From contig CABXIT010000008.1 in assembly GCA_902512325.1 (NCBI GenBank), positions 1 to 46,638 of the forward strand: a stretch of 46,638 nucleotides of DNA, read 5' to 3'. Shown here one piece after another: positions 25,826-33,896 of the stretch (within the stretch, counting starts at the first letter, position 1; each line of letters begins with the position of its first letter). The notes under the pieces are model-generated. The model was given only the letters and a program-made list of their open reading frames with translations, did no database searches and had not been told where the DNA came from. The translations under genes were made by a program, and so were the position numbers. This DNA is from an uncultured Alphaproteobacteria bacterium (GTDB lineage Bacteria; Pseudomonadota; Alphaproteobacteria; HIMB59; GCA-002718135).

Positions 25826-27160
25826 TTAAAAGACGTCAAAATATTTCTGTCTTTCCCATAAATGAACTGACGTTTCAAATTGTCGGAGCTCAGTCTCTTT
25901 AATTTTAATAAATTCATCAAATATAACTTCTCCAAGATGATTTCTAAATACTTTATTTTTTTTAAGAAAAGATAAAGCATCATTAAGAGATCTTGGCAAA
26001 ACTTTTATAGAACTTTTATTATTAATATCTGAAAGGTTACCAACATCTTCAGTTATTGGTTTTTCTAGAGTTAATTTATTTTGGATACCATCTAAACCAG
26101 ATGCTAAAATAGTATTTAAATAAATATAGGGATTATTCATATTATCACCATGACGTAGTTCTATATGGCGTCTATTTTCTTTGCCAGGTATTCTAACAAG
26201 GGCAGAACGATTTTCATTGCCCCAACAAATATGTGCTGGAGACCAAGAGCCAGGTAAGATTCTTTTATAAGAATTTACTGAAGCGCAACCTATAGCTGTT
26301 AATGAATGTGAGTGCTTCAACAATCCTGCCACAAAATATGAGCCAATTTTAGATAAAGGAAATTCATCATTATCAGAACAACTAATTTCTTTGTTATTTT
26401 TGTCCCAAAGACTTAAGTGAATATGCAGTCCGTTACCAGGAAGATGATCGTATGGTTTTGGCATAAAAGTTGCATGGTACCCATGCTCACCAACTATTAT
26501 TTTTACAAAATCTTTAAAATTTAAATAATTCTCTATTGACTTAATAACTTCATCATATTTCCATGTAGCTTCATATTGTCCAGGTCCATATTCTTTCCCA
26601 ACTTGCTCAATATTAATGTTATTGGACTGAAAAGATTCATAAAGTTTCTGCCATATTGAATGTATTTTATCCATTCCAGACATGGTAAACATTCCGTCAA
26701 AACTTAAAGGTTCAAAGTTATCCTCATTTTTTTTGAAAATAGAAAATTCAGGCTCCAAACTTATTTTTACTTTTAAATCTAAATCTTCATATTTTTTAAG
26801 AATTTTCTGTAATTGATTTCGAGGACAGCCATTCCAGTTATTACCTGATTCATCTATCATATTTGAAAAATATCGACCAATACCTGGTCTGTGCTTTAAA
26901 AATGTGAAACTATTTAAATCAGGATTAGCTAAGAAATCACCTGTATTAGCTAAGAAAATTGCATCATCGGCAAAATGATCGTCTAAACCAAAACTTAGAT
27001 TTGCTTTAGCAAAAACAACTCCTTTTGAAATTATTGATTTCATTTCTGAAATAGGAATTAATTTACCACAAAGTCTTCCGCTATAATCAACATAACATAT
27101 TTGAATTTGATTAATATTATGTTTTTTTAGTTGAGATTCAACATCTGAAAAAGTTGACAT
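25826..27160 (-). CDS. Glutamine synthetase-family gamma-glutamyl ligase
   Basis: 444 aa, shorter than true GlnA (about 470) and like the PuuA/GlnT/IpuC-type ligases that join glutamate to an amine using ATP. Seen: 'KISLEPEFSIF' (Glu), 'QYEATWKYDEVIK', 'GNGLHIHLSLWDKN' (the ammonia/glutamate-site loop), 'RILPGSWSPAHICWG' and 'ENRRHIELRHGDNMNNPYIYL'. The Tyr adenylylation site of GlnA (NLYDLP) is absent. It sits in an operon with two isochorismatase-like enzymes, an amidohydrolase and an aminotransferase, so it more likely activates a substrate amine than assimilates ammonia. Confidence 0.9.
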   Translation of the reverse strand: MSTFSDVESQLKKHNINQIQICYVDYSGRLCGKLIPISEMKSIISKGVVFAKANLSFGLDDHFADDAIFLANTGDFLANPDLNSFTFLKHRPGIGRYFSNMIDESGNNWNGCPRNQLQKILKKYEDLDLKVKISLEPEFSIFKKNEDNFEPLSFDGMFTMSGMDKIHSIWQKLYESFQSNNINIEQVGKEYGPGQYEATWKYDEVIKSIENYLNFKDFVKIIVGEHGYHATFMPKPYDHLPGNGLHIHLSLWDKNNKEISCSDNDEFPLSKIGSYFVAGLLKHSHSLTAIGCASVNSYKRILPGSWSPAHICWGNENRSALVRIPGKENRRHIELRHGDNMNNPYIYLNTILASGLDGIQNKLTLEKPITEDVGNLSDINNKSSIKVLPRSLNDALSFLKKNKVFRNHLGEVIFDEFIKIKETELRQFETSVHLWERQKYFDVF

Positions 27161-27161
27161 A

Positions 27162-27833
27162 TTAATTTCTAAAAAAAGTTTTAACTTCTTCTAAATTTAC
27201 AACATGACAATATATCATGTTTATTATTTCTAATTCATGTTTATGTAATTCATCTGTAGCTGCAGCACAACAATCTTCAATTACAATAACATTAAAACTT
27301 TCATCAACAAGACTTCTAACAGTAGAAGATACACACTGATCAGTAAATATACCTGTACATACTACATTTTTAATACCCATGTTCTTTAAAATAAGCCTTA
27401 AGTTTGTTCCTGTTAAAGCGCTATCTGTGGTTTTCATCATAACAATATCATCAGGATCTGGTTTAAGTTCATCAACAATTTGTCCACTCGGAGTGTCTTT
27501 GGGAAGAAGAAGATAATTGAACCCTGGTTTTTTTTGGCTTAAAGATCTATCGAGACCACTTTCTTTGTGACAGGCGATTCTTGCAAAAATATTTTCAACC
27601 TTTTTCTCTCTTGTAAAAGATATAAAAGACTTAATGTTAGGTATTACTATATCTTTCATTCTGTTAAAGAAAGGTTGCCATTCTTCATTTTCCTTTTGAT
27701 TTTCTTTTGGTTCTAAATATGTTTTTTGTACATCAATAATTAAGTGTGCAGTTTCACTCGATTTTAAAATGATATCATCTGGATCTTCGGCATATTTATA
27801 ATAAAAACTTCGATGTCTTTTTTTCCAACTCAT
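27162..27833 (-). CDS. Isochorismatase-family cysteine hydrolase
   Basis: 223 aa. Catalytic triad: Asp in 'AHLIIDVQKTYLEP', Lys in 'IVMMKTTDSALTGTNL' and Cys in 'GIFTDQCVSSTVRS'. It is the first enzyme gene after the ABC importer, two bases after livM-like and one before the ligase gene, so it is clearly part of the same transcript. It is distantly related to the gene at 24346; having two family members in one operon suggests two successive amide or carbamoyl hydrolyses or two related substrates. Confidence 0.9.
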   Translation of the reverse strand: MSWKKRHRSFYYKYAEDPDDIILKSSETAHLIIDVQKTYLEPKENQKENEEWQPFFNRMKDIVIPNIKSFISFTREKKVENIFARIACHKESGLDRSLSQKKPGFNYLLLPKDTPSGQIVDELKPDPDDIVMMKTTDSALTGTNLRLILKNMGIKNVVCTGIFTDQCVSSTVRSLVDESFNVIVIEDCCAAATDELHKHELEIINMIYCHVVNLEEVKTFFRN

Positions 27834-27835
27834 TT

Positions 27836-28867
27836 CTACCCCTTTTTAAAAAATTTTTTCTTTATTATTTCTCCAATTTCTAGAAATGGAAATAATCCTT
27901 TTGGCTTTGTTACTAAAAACACAATCATAGTAATAGATAAAAATATTTCTGTTAATCCTATAAATTCAAATTTGATAGCATCACTAAATTTTATTACTTT
28001 CTCTATCCAACGAAGAAATTCGTAACCTATTGTAACAAATAATGCACCTGCTATAGCTCCGGTAACAGTAAAAGATCCTCCTATAATAATCATGGATATT
28101 ACTAGAAATGTTTCTCTTAAATAAAATGACTTTGGTGAAAAGGAAGTAATAAAGTGACCCCATAAACCACCCGCTATACCGGCTAAAAAAGCACTAACAA
28201 TAACTGCAAACCATCGAAGATATACGGTATTTGCACCTATAGACTCAGCTGCAACTTCATTATCTCTGGTTGCGCGAAGTAATAATCCAAAACGTGAATT
28301 TTTATATAAAAATGCAATTATTACTGCTGCAAAAGAAAATATCATTGCTAATTCTAATGTTGTTGCTTTTGGAACTCCAAAAAATGTTCTTGGGCCATTA
28401 GTTACAGCACTCCATCCAACTACAATTGAATGTATAACCATTAATACAGCAAAGGAAGTAATAACTGCTGCAGCATCATTCAATCTCATTAAAGGTAATG
28501 TCAAAACTGCAGCGACTATTGCTGCAAATATTCCACCAATAAAAATACAAATTATAGGATCAAAGGTAGTTATTTGTATAAAATAATATAAATCAGGAAG
28601 CGCCATACTTTTCATCTTTACAGGTATTGAAAATATACCTGAACAATAGGCTCCTATGCTCATATACCCTATATGGGCAAATGATAGAATTCCTGAATTT
28701 CCCATAAAGACTTGGAGTCCAACAACAAGAATAATATATATAAAAAGATTTGTAACTATTCTTTCAAAGATTGCCGTTCCCATAAATATATTTAAGGCGT
28801 AAATTAAAAGAAATAGCCCAAAGAAAAATAGAATATTTATAAAATTTTCATTTGTAAAATCTTTCAT
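27836..28867 (-). CDS. Branched-chain amino acid-type ABC permease (LivM)
   Basis: 343 aa with about ten helices. Conserved LivM stretches: 'GNSGILSFAHIGYMSIGAY', 'LRLNDAAAVITSF'-like 'MRLNDAAAVITSFA', 'RATRDNEVAAESIGANTV' (the ATPase-contacting loop) and 'RWFAVIVSAFLAGIAGGLW'. It pairs with the LivH-like permease, whose stop codon overlaps its start by one base. The substrate of Liv-type systems is often an amide or amino acid other than leucine, so the name gives the fold and not the cargo. Confidence 0.93.
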   Translation of the reverse strand: MKDFTNENFINILFFFGLFLLIYALNIFMGTAIFERIVTNLFIYIILVVGLQVFMGNSGILSFAHIGYMSIGAYCSGIFSIPVKMKSMALPDLYYFIQITTFDPIICIFIGGIFAAIVAAVLTLPLMRLNDAAAVITSFAVLMVIHSIVVGWSAVTNGPRTFFGVPKATTLELAMIFSFAAVIIAFLYKNSRFGLLLRATRDNEVAAESIGANTVYLRWFAVIVSAFLAGIAGGLWGHFITSFSPKSFYLRETFLVISMIIIGGSFTVTGAIAGALFVTIGYEFLRWIEKVIKFSDAIKFEFIGLTEIFLSITMIVFLVTKPKGLFPFLEIGEIIKKKFFKKG

Positions 28868-29751
28868 TATGTTCTTGCTCCTGTTGCTGGTCCTCTTATC
28901 AACCCTTCGGGTCTAATTAAAAGAATCAAAATAACAAATGAAAAAGTAAAGGCGTCTCGAAATTTTAAAATATCTTGAGGAAGTAAATAATTAAAACTCA
29001 TATCAATAAAAGCAAGAATAAAACCTCCTAATACTGCTCCTTGGATGCTTCGCATTCCACCAATTACAGTAGCTATGAAAGCTATAAGGAGTGGTTCCAA
29101 ACCTATTCCTGGAAAAACCATCGAAATTTTACTCATCCAAAGCGTTCCAGCAATACCAGCCAATAATCCACTGAGAGCGAACGCAGTAGTTATTACCAAA
29201 TTGGCAGGTATTCCTAACATTCTTGCCATATTAAAATTAGTTGCTGAGGCTCTCATAGCTAATCCTAATAAAGATCTTTTCATAAATTGAAAAAAAATAA
29301 ATAAACAAACAACGGCAACAAAAATTGAAATAAGATTTCTAACGGGAGTTATGACTCCTAAAAATTGCACACTATCAGACAAAAAACTTGGCATAGGAAC
29401 ATTTTTTGGTTTTGCTGATATAAGTAATAATGCTGCATTTTGAAGTAAAGTAGCAAATGCAAAAGAAGTTATGAGCACAGCTGTCACTGATTTTTCTCTG
29501 ACTGGTCTAAATGCAACATAATCTGTAGCTATTGAGGTAAATATACACATAATAATTGCTATAAAGGACATAAAAAACCAAGGGAAAGGACTACCTTTCA
29601 AAAGAAAAATTGAGTATCCAATAACTAAAATTAATTCTCCATAAGCAAAATTTACAAGTTTTAAAATTCCATAAACCAAAACTAATCCAAGTGCAAAAAG
29701 TGCATACATACTTCCAAGACTCAAAACATCAACTATAAATTGCAACATCAT
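28867..29751 (-). CDS. Branched-chain amino acid-type ABC permease (LivH)
   Basis: 294 aa, about eight helices. Family signatures: 'GSMYALFALGLVLVYGILKLVNFAYGE'-type N-terminus (residues 13-39), 'RASATNFNMARMLGIPANLV' (coupling loop) and 'GIAGTLWMSKISMVFPGIGL'. Located between the livF-like ATPase gene (2-nt gap) and the livM-like gene (one-base overlap), the usual order of this importer class. Confidence 0.93.
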   Translation of the reverse strand: MMLQFIVDVLSLGSMYALFALGLVLVYGILKLVNFAYGELILVIGYSIFLLKGSPFPWFFMSFIAIIMCIFTSIATDYVAFRPVREKSVTAVLITSFAFATLLQNAALLLISAKPKNVPMPSFLSDSVQFLGVITPVRNLISIFVAVVCLFIFFQFMKRSLLGLAMRASATNFNMARMLGIPANLVITTAFALSGLLAGIAGTLWMSKISMVFPGIGLEPLLIAFIATVIGGMRSIQGAVLGGFILAFIDMSFNYLLPQDILKFRDAFTFSFVILILLIRPEGLIRGPATGART

Positions 29752-29753
29752 TC

Positions 29754-30473
29754 TTATTCTTCTCCAAAATAAATTTTTTTAAAGTCTGTTGTGTTTTTTA
29801 ATTCTGATGCATTACCGGATGAAACTATTTCACCTAGTCTCAAAAAATATACTCTATCAGCTATTGATAAAGCTTTCATTGCATGTTGTTCAACTAATAA
29901 AATTGTTAAATCAGAATTTTTTTTCAATTGAGCTATATGTTCATATATTTTTTCTACTATAGTTGGCGCTAATCCTAGTGATGGTTCGTCTAAAAGTAAC
30001 ATTTTTGGAGTTGACATCAAAGCTCGTCCTATAGCTAACATTTGCTGTTCTCCTCCTGATAATGTTCCTGCTACTTGATTTTTTCTTTCAAATAGTATTG
30101 GAAAGAGATCATAAACTTCATTTCTTGTCTGTTTAATAATTTTTGAATTTTTACGATTAACATATCCGCCTAAAACTATATTTTCTTCTACTAGTAAATC
30201 AGGAAAAATATCTCTATTTTCTGGAACAGTAGCTATACCCAAAGAAAGAATTTTTTCTGGAGATAATTTTGTTATATTAGATCCTAAAAATTCAACCTCC
30301 CCTTCTCCTTTGTTTGAAACTCCTGCTATAGATAAAAGTGTAGATGATTTACCTGCACCGTTTGCTCCTAACAATACCACTGTTTCACCTTTAGCTACAT
30401 GTAAGTCAACTTTTTTTACTGCTACTACTTGGCCATAATTAACTTTTAAATTTTTTACTTCCAACATATTCAT
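29754..30473 (-). CDS. Branched-chain amino acid-type ABC ATPase (LivF)
   Basis: 239 aa. Walker A 'LGANGAGKSSTL', Q-loop region 'ATVPENRDIFPDLLVEENI' (the LivF-type 'PENR.IFP'), signature 'LSGGEQQMLAIGRAL', Walker B 'MLLLDEPSLGLAP' and 'LLVEQHA' (switch His). A second ATG two codons in (30467) is also possible. It works as a heterodimer with the LivG-like ATPase encoded 2 nt upstream. Confidence 0.95.
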   Translation of the reverse strand: MNMLEVKNLKVNYGQVVAVKKVDLHVAKGETVVLLGANGAGKSSTLLSIAGVSNKGEGEVEFLGSNITKLSPEKILSLGIATVPENRDIFPDLLVEENIVLGGYVNRKNSKIIKQTRNEVYDLFPILFERKNQVAGTLSGGEQQMLAIGRALMSTPKMLLLDEPSLGLAPTIVEKIYEHIAQLKKNSDLTILLVEQHAMKALSIADRVYFLRLGEIVSSGNASELKNTTDFKKIYFGEE

Positions 30474-30475
30474 AA

Positions 30476-31192
30476 TTAAAAATCTTTTCCAAGATAAGCT
30501 TTAATAACGTCAGGATGTTTTTTTACTGAGTCTATTGAACCTTCTGCTATAGTTTCACCAGATTCTAATACATGCAATCTATGACACAATTTCATAATTA
30601 ACGACATATCATGATCTATAATTAGAATTCCTACATTAAATTTTTTTGGAATTACATTAAGAGTATTTAATAATATTTCTGATTCGTTATCGTTCATTCC
30701 TGCAGCCGGCTCATCTAAAAGTAAAAAATCAGGACTTGTTGCCATTGCTCTTGCAATTTCTAATCTTCTTCTATCTCCATAATTTAGTGTATTTGCTAGT
30801 TCATTTTTAATTTTATTAAGACCTATGTAGCTGATAATTTCATTACAATAATTATTTTTTTCAACATTACTTTTACTTGTAGTTAACGATGCAGATTTGA
30901 CATTATCAAAAACTGATAATGATTCAAAAGTTCTAACAATTTGAAAAGAGCGTGCCAAACCATTTTTAACTCTTAATCTTGGAGGCATTGTTGTTATATC
31001 TAAGTTATCTTTTTTTACAGAGCCTTCATTTGATTTTAACTGACCTCCAAGAACATTAAGTAATGTAGTTTTACCAGATCCATTAGGTCCAATTAATCCT
31101 AATATCTCTTTTGTTTCAACTGAAAGAGAAACTTTATTCAAGGCCCTTAATCCAGAAAAATCAACAGTAATATTATTACAAGTAAGTTTCAT
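30476..31192 (-). CDS. Branched-chain amino acid-type ABC ATPase (LivG)
   Basis: 238 aa. Walker A 'GPNGSGKTTLLNVL', 'GLARSFQIVRTFESLSV' (Q-loop, LivG type), signature 'LNYGDRRRLEIARAM' (the usual LivG variant of LSGGQ), Walker B 'FLLLDEPAAGMND' and 'LIIDHDMSLIM'. It is separated from the upstream binding-protein gene by a hairpin that probably lowers its expression relative to that protein. Confidence 0.95.
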   Translation of the reverse strand: MKLTCNNITVDFSGLRALNKVSLSVETKEILGLIGPNGSGKTTLLNVLGGQLKSNEGSVKKDNLDITTMPPRLRVKNGLARSFQIVRTFESLSVFDNVKSASLTTSKSNVEKNNYCNEIISYIGLNKIKNELANTLNYGDRRRLEIARAMATSPDFLLLDEPAAGMNDNESEILLNTLNVIPKKFNVGILIIDHDMSLIMKLCHRLHVLESGETIAEGSIDSVKKHPDVIKAYLGKDF

Positions 31193-31209
31193 AAATATTT
31201 TTTATTATG

Positions 31210-31238
31210 AAAAAGGGGAATAAAAAATTCCCCTTTTT
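31210..31238 (-). terminator. Intercistronic attenuator hairpin after the binding-protein gene
   Basis: Perfect 12-bp inverted repeat AAAAAGGGGAAT / ATTCCCCTTTTT with a 5-base loop, lying 16 nt after the binding-protein stop and 18 nt before the LivG-type gene. On the minus strand it ends in a run of T, so it can act as a partial terminator, giving more binding protein than membrane subunits. Confidence 0.85.
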
Positions 31239-31253
31239 TTGAATGAAAAATTA

Positions 31254-32435
31254 TTAAGGTGCCGGAGGATTTTCTGGATTTCTCCAACCTAAAAATGATG
31301 GTTTACCTTCAGATAAAGCTACTAAAGCAGCAGCTTTATAAGGATAATGTCCATCTGCAGCATTGCTATAATCTAAATCTCCAGTTAATAAATTAAATTC
31401 ATTATCTTCAAGAGCTTTAGCTACAGCTGCACCATCTGTTGTTCCAGCTATTTCTGCTGCTTGGGCAAACAACATAACTGTGTCCCATCCAGTAGCAACA
31501 AATGCTGTGTCTGGTGCTGAGCCATGATAATCTGTATAAAGTTCAACAAACTCTGGCATATCAGGATGACCCTCTGTTCCTTGCATCCAAGTATGAGTTA
31601 CAAAATAAATATCAGATCCAAACTTTGCACCTAATGCTTCCCAAACTCCTGGATCATCATATGAGTCACCACCTAGAACAGGAGCTGTTATACCAGCCTC
31701 TCTTAATGCCTTAGTTATCAATGCAATATCAACTCCATAAGATGAAATAAAAATTACATCTGGAACTTCATCTAAAGCTTTAAGTCTTGCTAATTGAGCA
31801 GAAAAATCATTATCTCCATTAGTATAAGTATCTTCTAATAAAATTTTTCCACCAATTGCATCAAAGTGAACTAGAAAATATTCTGACAAACTTCTTGTAT
31901 AAGCAATAATTTGATCAGTTACAACATATGCTGTTTTCCATCCCATTTCATTATATGCAAACTCAGCCGCTGTTGCGCTCATAGTTGTATTCCACATTGA
32001 AAGTGTGAATTGTTTATCTCCTAATGACCATGAACTATATAATGGGTCAGAAGCGCATAAGGACATCCCCACAACTCCAGCATTCTGAGCAGCGGTACTT
32101 GCTGGTCCACCAAAGTCAAAGTCACATGGAGCAATGATAAATTCAGCACCTTGATCTAATACCTCTAAAGCTGAGTTACCAACAGTAGCAGGGTCAGATT
32201 TACCATCAAGATTAACAAATTTTACTGGTCTACCTAAAATACCACCTTTTTCATCATTTAGATATTTAACTGCTACTTTAGCACCATTAATACCAGGTGT
32301 GTCTAAAGGAGCCTGCATTCCTGTTTCGCAAGCTGCTCCTCCAATTAATAGCTCTTTAGCATTAAGATTTGTCCAACTAAATAAAACAAAAGTTGAGATA
32401 AATAAAATACTAATATTTTTAAAAATTTTTTTCAT
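31254..32435 (-). CDS. Branched-chain amino acid-type ABC substrate-binding protein
   Basis: 393 aa periplasmic protein with signal peptide 'FISTFVLFSWTNLNA' (cleavage before KELLIGG). The type I binding fold is recognisable from 'GINGAKVAVKYLNDEKGGILG', 'AEFIIAPCDFDFGGPAS', 'DTYTNGDNDFSAQLARL' and 'APVLGGDSYDDPG'. It has several cysteines, including 'GGAACETGMQAP' near the N-terminus. It resembles amide- and aromatic-type Liv receptors rather than LivK itself. An AT-rich leader with a GGGAGG ribosome-binding site precedes the ATG. First gene of the operon proper. Confidence 0.93.
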   Translation of the reverse strand: MKKIFKNISILFISTFVLFSWTNLNAKELLIGGAACETGMQAPLDTPGINGAKVAVKYLNDEKGGILGRPVKFVNLDGKSDPATVGNSALEVLDQGAEFIIAPCDFDFGGPASTAAQNAGVVGMSLCASDPLYSSWSLGDKQFTLSMWNTTMSATAAEFAYNEMGWKTAYVVTDQIIAYTRSLSEYFLVHFDAIGGKILLEDTYTNGDNDFSAQLARLKALDEVPDVIFISSYGVDIALITKALREAGITAPVLGGDSYDDPGVWEALGAKFGSDIYFVTHTWMQGTEGHPDMPEFVELYTDYHGSAPDTAFVATGWDTVMLFAQAAEIAGTTDGAAVAKALEDNEFNLLTGDLDYSNAADGHYPYKAAALVALSEGKPSFLGWRNPENPPAP

Positions 32436-32561
32436 ATTATACCTCCCAATATAAATTATAAAATTTAATATTTTTTATTTATTTAAGCATATATAAAAGT
32501 AATATTCAAATATAAAAAATAATATTAAACCTAAAAATTATATGATAAATATAAAGAATCT

Positions 32562-32879
32562 TTATACTTTATTAATACTGTATCTATATTTTTTCCAAGT
32601 TATAATTAAATAAATACATAAGGGTATTATAAAAGTAACACCTAGAAGAAATAGTAACATCCATGGAACAGCTTCACTAAAATAACCTTCCATAAAATTG
32701 TCTATGCAATAATCTTGTTCTGTTCCTTCTGATAACATGATTTCATTATCCACTTCCTCACAATACTTCAATGCTTCTTTAAAACTTCCTCTAGATGGTA
32801 ATAAAGTAAGTTGATAGAATGAAAAAATGCCTAGCAGAACTGGCACTGAATAGAAGTAGAACCAAAAACTTTTCAGCAT
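32562..32879 (-). CDS. Unknown small membrane protein
   Basis: 105 aa with two hydrophobic helices (about residues 5-25 and 70-93) and a soluble loop between them holding two cysteines ('LKYCEEVDNE', 'QDYCIDNFMEG') that could form a disulfide in the periplasm. A TTG at 32888 is in frame, but the ATG at 32879 gives a cleaner start. Upstream on the same strand lies copy 2 of the hairpin repeat, so this gene, like the one at 15420, begins just after it. 126 nt of AT-rich sequence separate it from the binding-protein gene downstream. Function unknown. Confidence 0.68.
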   Translation of the reverse strand: MLKSFWFYFYSVPVLLGIFSFYQLTLLPSRGSFKEALKYCEEVDNEIMLSEGTEQDYCIDNFMEGYFSEAVPWMLLFLLGVTFIIPLCIYLIITWKKYRYSINKV

Positions 32880-32911
32880 TTGATTCAATTAAAGTAATTT
32901 GATGATTTTAA

Positions 32912-33017
32912 TGGCACTGCGAAGGAGTAATAAATGAAATTTACGACGACAACATAATGAATATTCCTTCTAGACAGTGCCACTGTGTATTTTCTAAATT
33001 TCAAATTAGGCAAGTTC
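32912..33017. repeat. Hairpin repeat, copy 2
   Basis: Copy 2 of the element at 15901. Outer arms TGGCACTG (32912-32919) and CAGTGCCA; an inner pair GAAGGA and TCCTTC extends the stem. On the minus strand a 32-codon GTG frame (32983-32885) begins MALSRRNIHYVVV, close to the N-terminus of the protein at 15420 (MVLGSRNIHYVVV). On the plus strand AAGGAG followed by an ATG at 32934 opens a seven-codon frame MKFTTTT ending at 32957. Either could be a leader peptide. It abuts the 118-bp regulator leader repeat. Confidence 0.8.
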
Positions 33018-33018
33018 G

Positions 33019-33136
33019 AGGTTCAATTGTGTTCGTTTTAAGAATTTTATTTTATTATTTTTTGACACACTTTGGCCTTAGTGTTAGGGTTAATTCCTTC
33101 GAAGGTTTTTTGGTTGATTAAGAGAAAGGAAAAATG
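33019..33136 (+). repeat. 118-bp repeat, right copy: leader of the ChvI-like regulator gene
   Basis: Partner of 22831-22948 (6 mismatches, no gaps). It ends exactly at the regulator ATG (33134) and carries the promoter, a perfect 10-base palindrome CCTTCGAAGG at 33096-33105 (one mismatch in the left copy) and the ribosome-binding site AAAGGA 4 nt before the ATG. The palindrome, lying just downstream of the -10, is a plausible binding site for autoregulation. Confidence 0.95.
33062..33090 (+). promoter_or_regulatory. Sigma-70-type promoter of the regulator gene
   Basis: TTGACA (33062-33067), 17-base spacer, TAGGGT (33085-33090). Consensus -35, poor -10. About 40 nt of leader separate it from the ATG at 33134. 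Both hexamers are unchanged in the left repeat copy. Confidence 0.6.
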
Positions 33137-33829
33137 GCGATAATATCCATAATAGACGACAATACATCCATACTAACATCACTATCACTTCAATTTCAAT
33201 CTAAGGGGTACAAAACGATTACCTTCGCTGATCCAGAAAAAGCATTGCTGTATCACGAAGATAAACCGGCTGATGCCTATGTTATTGATATGAAAATGCC
33301 CCGATTAACAGGGTTTGAATTCTATAGAGACTTATGTGCTGTCCTTAATAAAGATAAGGTCCCTGCTCTCTTTTTAACAGCCGTTGATAATCTTGAAGAA
33401 AGAGCCTTAAAAGACACCACCATTGGTGATTATGTCTTAAAGCCTTTCAGCTTTAATATATTGCATGCCAGATTGGAAAAGGTCATGAGCTACTTTGCGA
33501 AGCAAAAGTCAGATCAAGTTTACAGATTAGGTAATTTAGAGCTCTTAGAAGAACAAATACTATGTCGTTGGTTTGGAAAAAGTATTGAACTCACCAAAAC
33601 AGAATTTGCATTACTCAAACAGCTCGTGAAAAGACCCCGTGTTGTTTACACGCGTGATCAACTCCTTGATGTGTGTTATTCATATGATACTGCTATCACG
33701 GATCGTAATATCGACTCGCATATTAAACGACTTCGTAAAAAATTTCGTCAAGCTCGTCCTGATATAGACTTTAATCGTATTAAAACCTCGTATGGGTCGG
33801 GATATTCGTGGCAGCCGCAATCTGCGTAA
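33134..33829 (+). CDS. OmpR-family response regulator, ChvI-like
   Basis: 231 aa. The receiver domain (about 1-120) has 'SIIDDN' (Asp8/Asp9), the phospho-acceptor Asp52 in 'VIDMKMPR', the Thr in 'FLTAVDN' and Lys in 'VLKPFSF'. The winged-helix DNA-binding domain (about 130-231) contains 'ELTKTEFALLKQLVKRPRVV' and the ChvI-like end 'DRNIDSHIKRLRKKF' then 'IKTSYGSGYSW'. ChvI responds to acid or envelope stress in alphaproteobacteria through ChvG and ExoR. No histidine kinase gene is in the window, so the partner lies elsewhere or the regulator is orphan. The upstream leader is duplicated at 22831. Its position next to the envelope operon at 33897-40962 suggests a regulatory link, as inference. 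Confidence 0.93.
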   Translation: MAIISIIDDNTSILTSLSLQFQSKGYKTITFADPEKALLYHEDKPADAYVIDMKMPRLTGFEFYRDLCAVLNKDKVPALFLTAVDNLEERALKDTTIGDYVLKPFSFNILHARLEKVMSYFAKQKSDQVYRLGNLELLEEQILCRWFGKSIELTKTEFALLKQLVKRPRVVYTRDQLLDVCYSYDTAITDRNIDSHIKRLRKKFRQARPDIDFNRIKTSYGSGYSWQPQSA

Positions 33830-33839
33830 ATAAAAAGAT

Positions 33840-33871
33840 ATTGAGGAGTTATGTATTTTAAACTCCTCAAT
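33840..33871 (+). terminator. Hairpin after the response-regulator gene
   Basis: Perfect 11-bp stem ATTGAGGAGTT / AACTCCTCAAT with a 10-base loop, 10 nt past the regulator stop and about 25 nt before the convergent gene's stop at 33897. It lacks a strong T-run, so it may be a weak bidirectional terminator for the two convergent units. Confidence 0.6.
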
Positions 33872-33896
33872 GAATTTATAAAATAATAAACTTATT

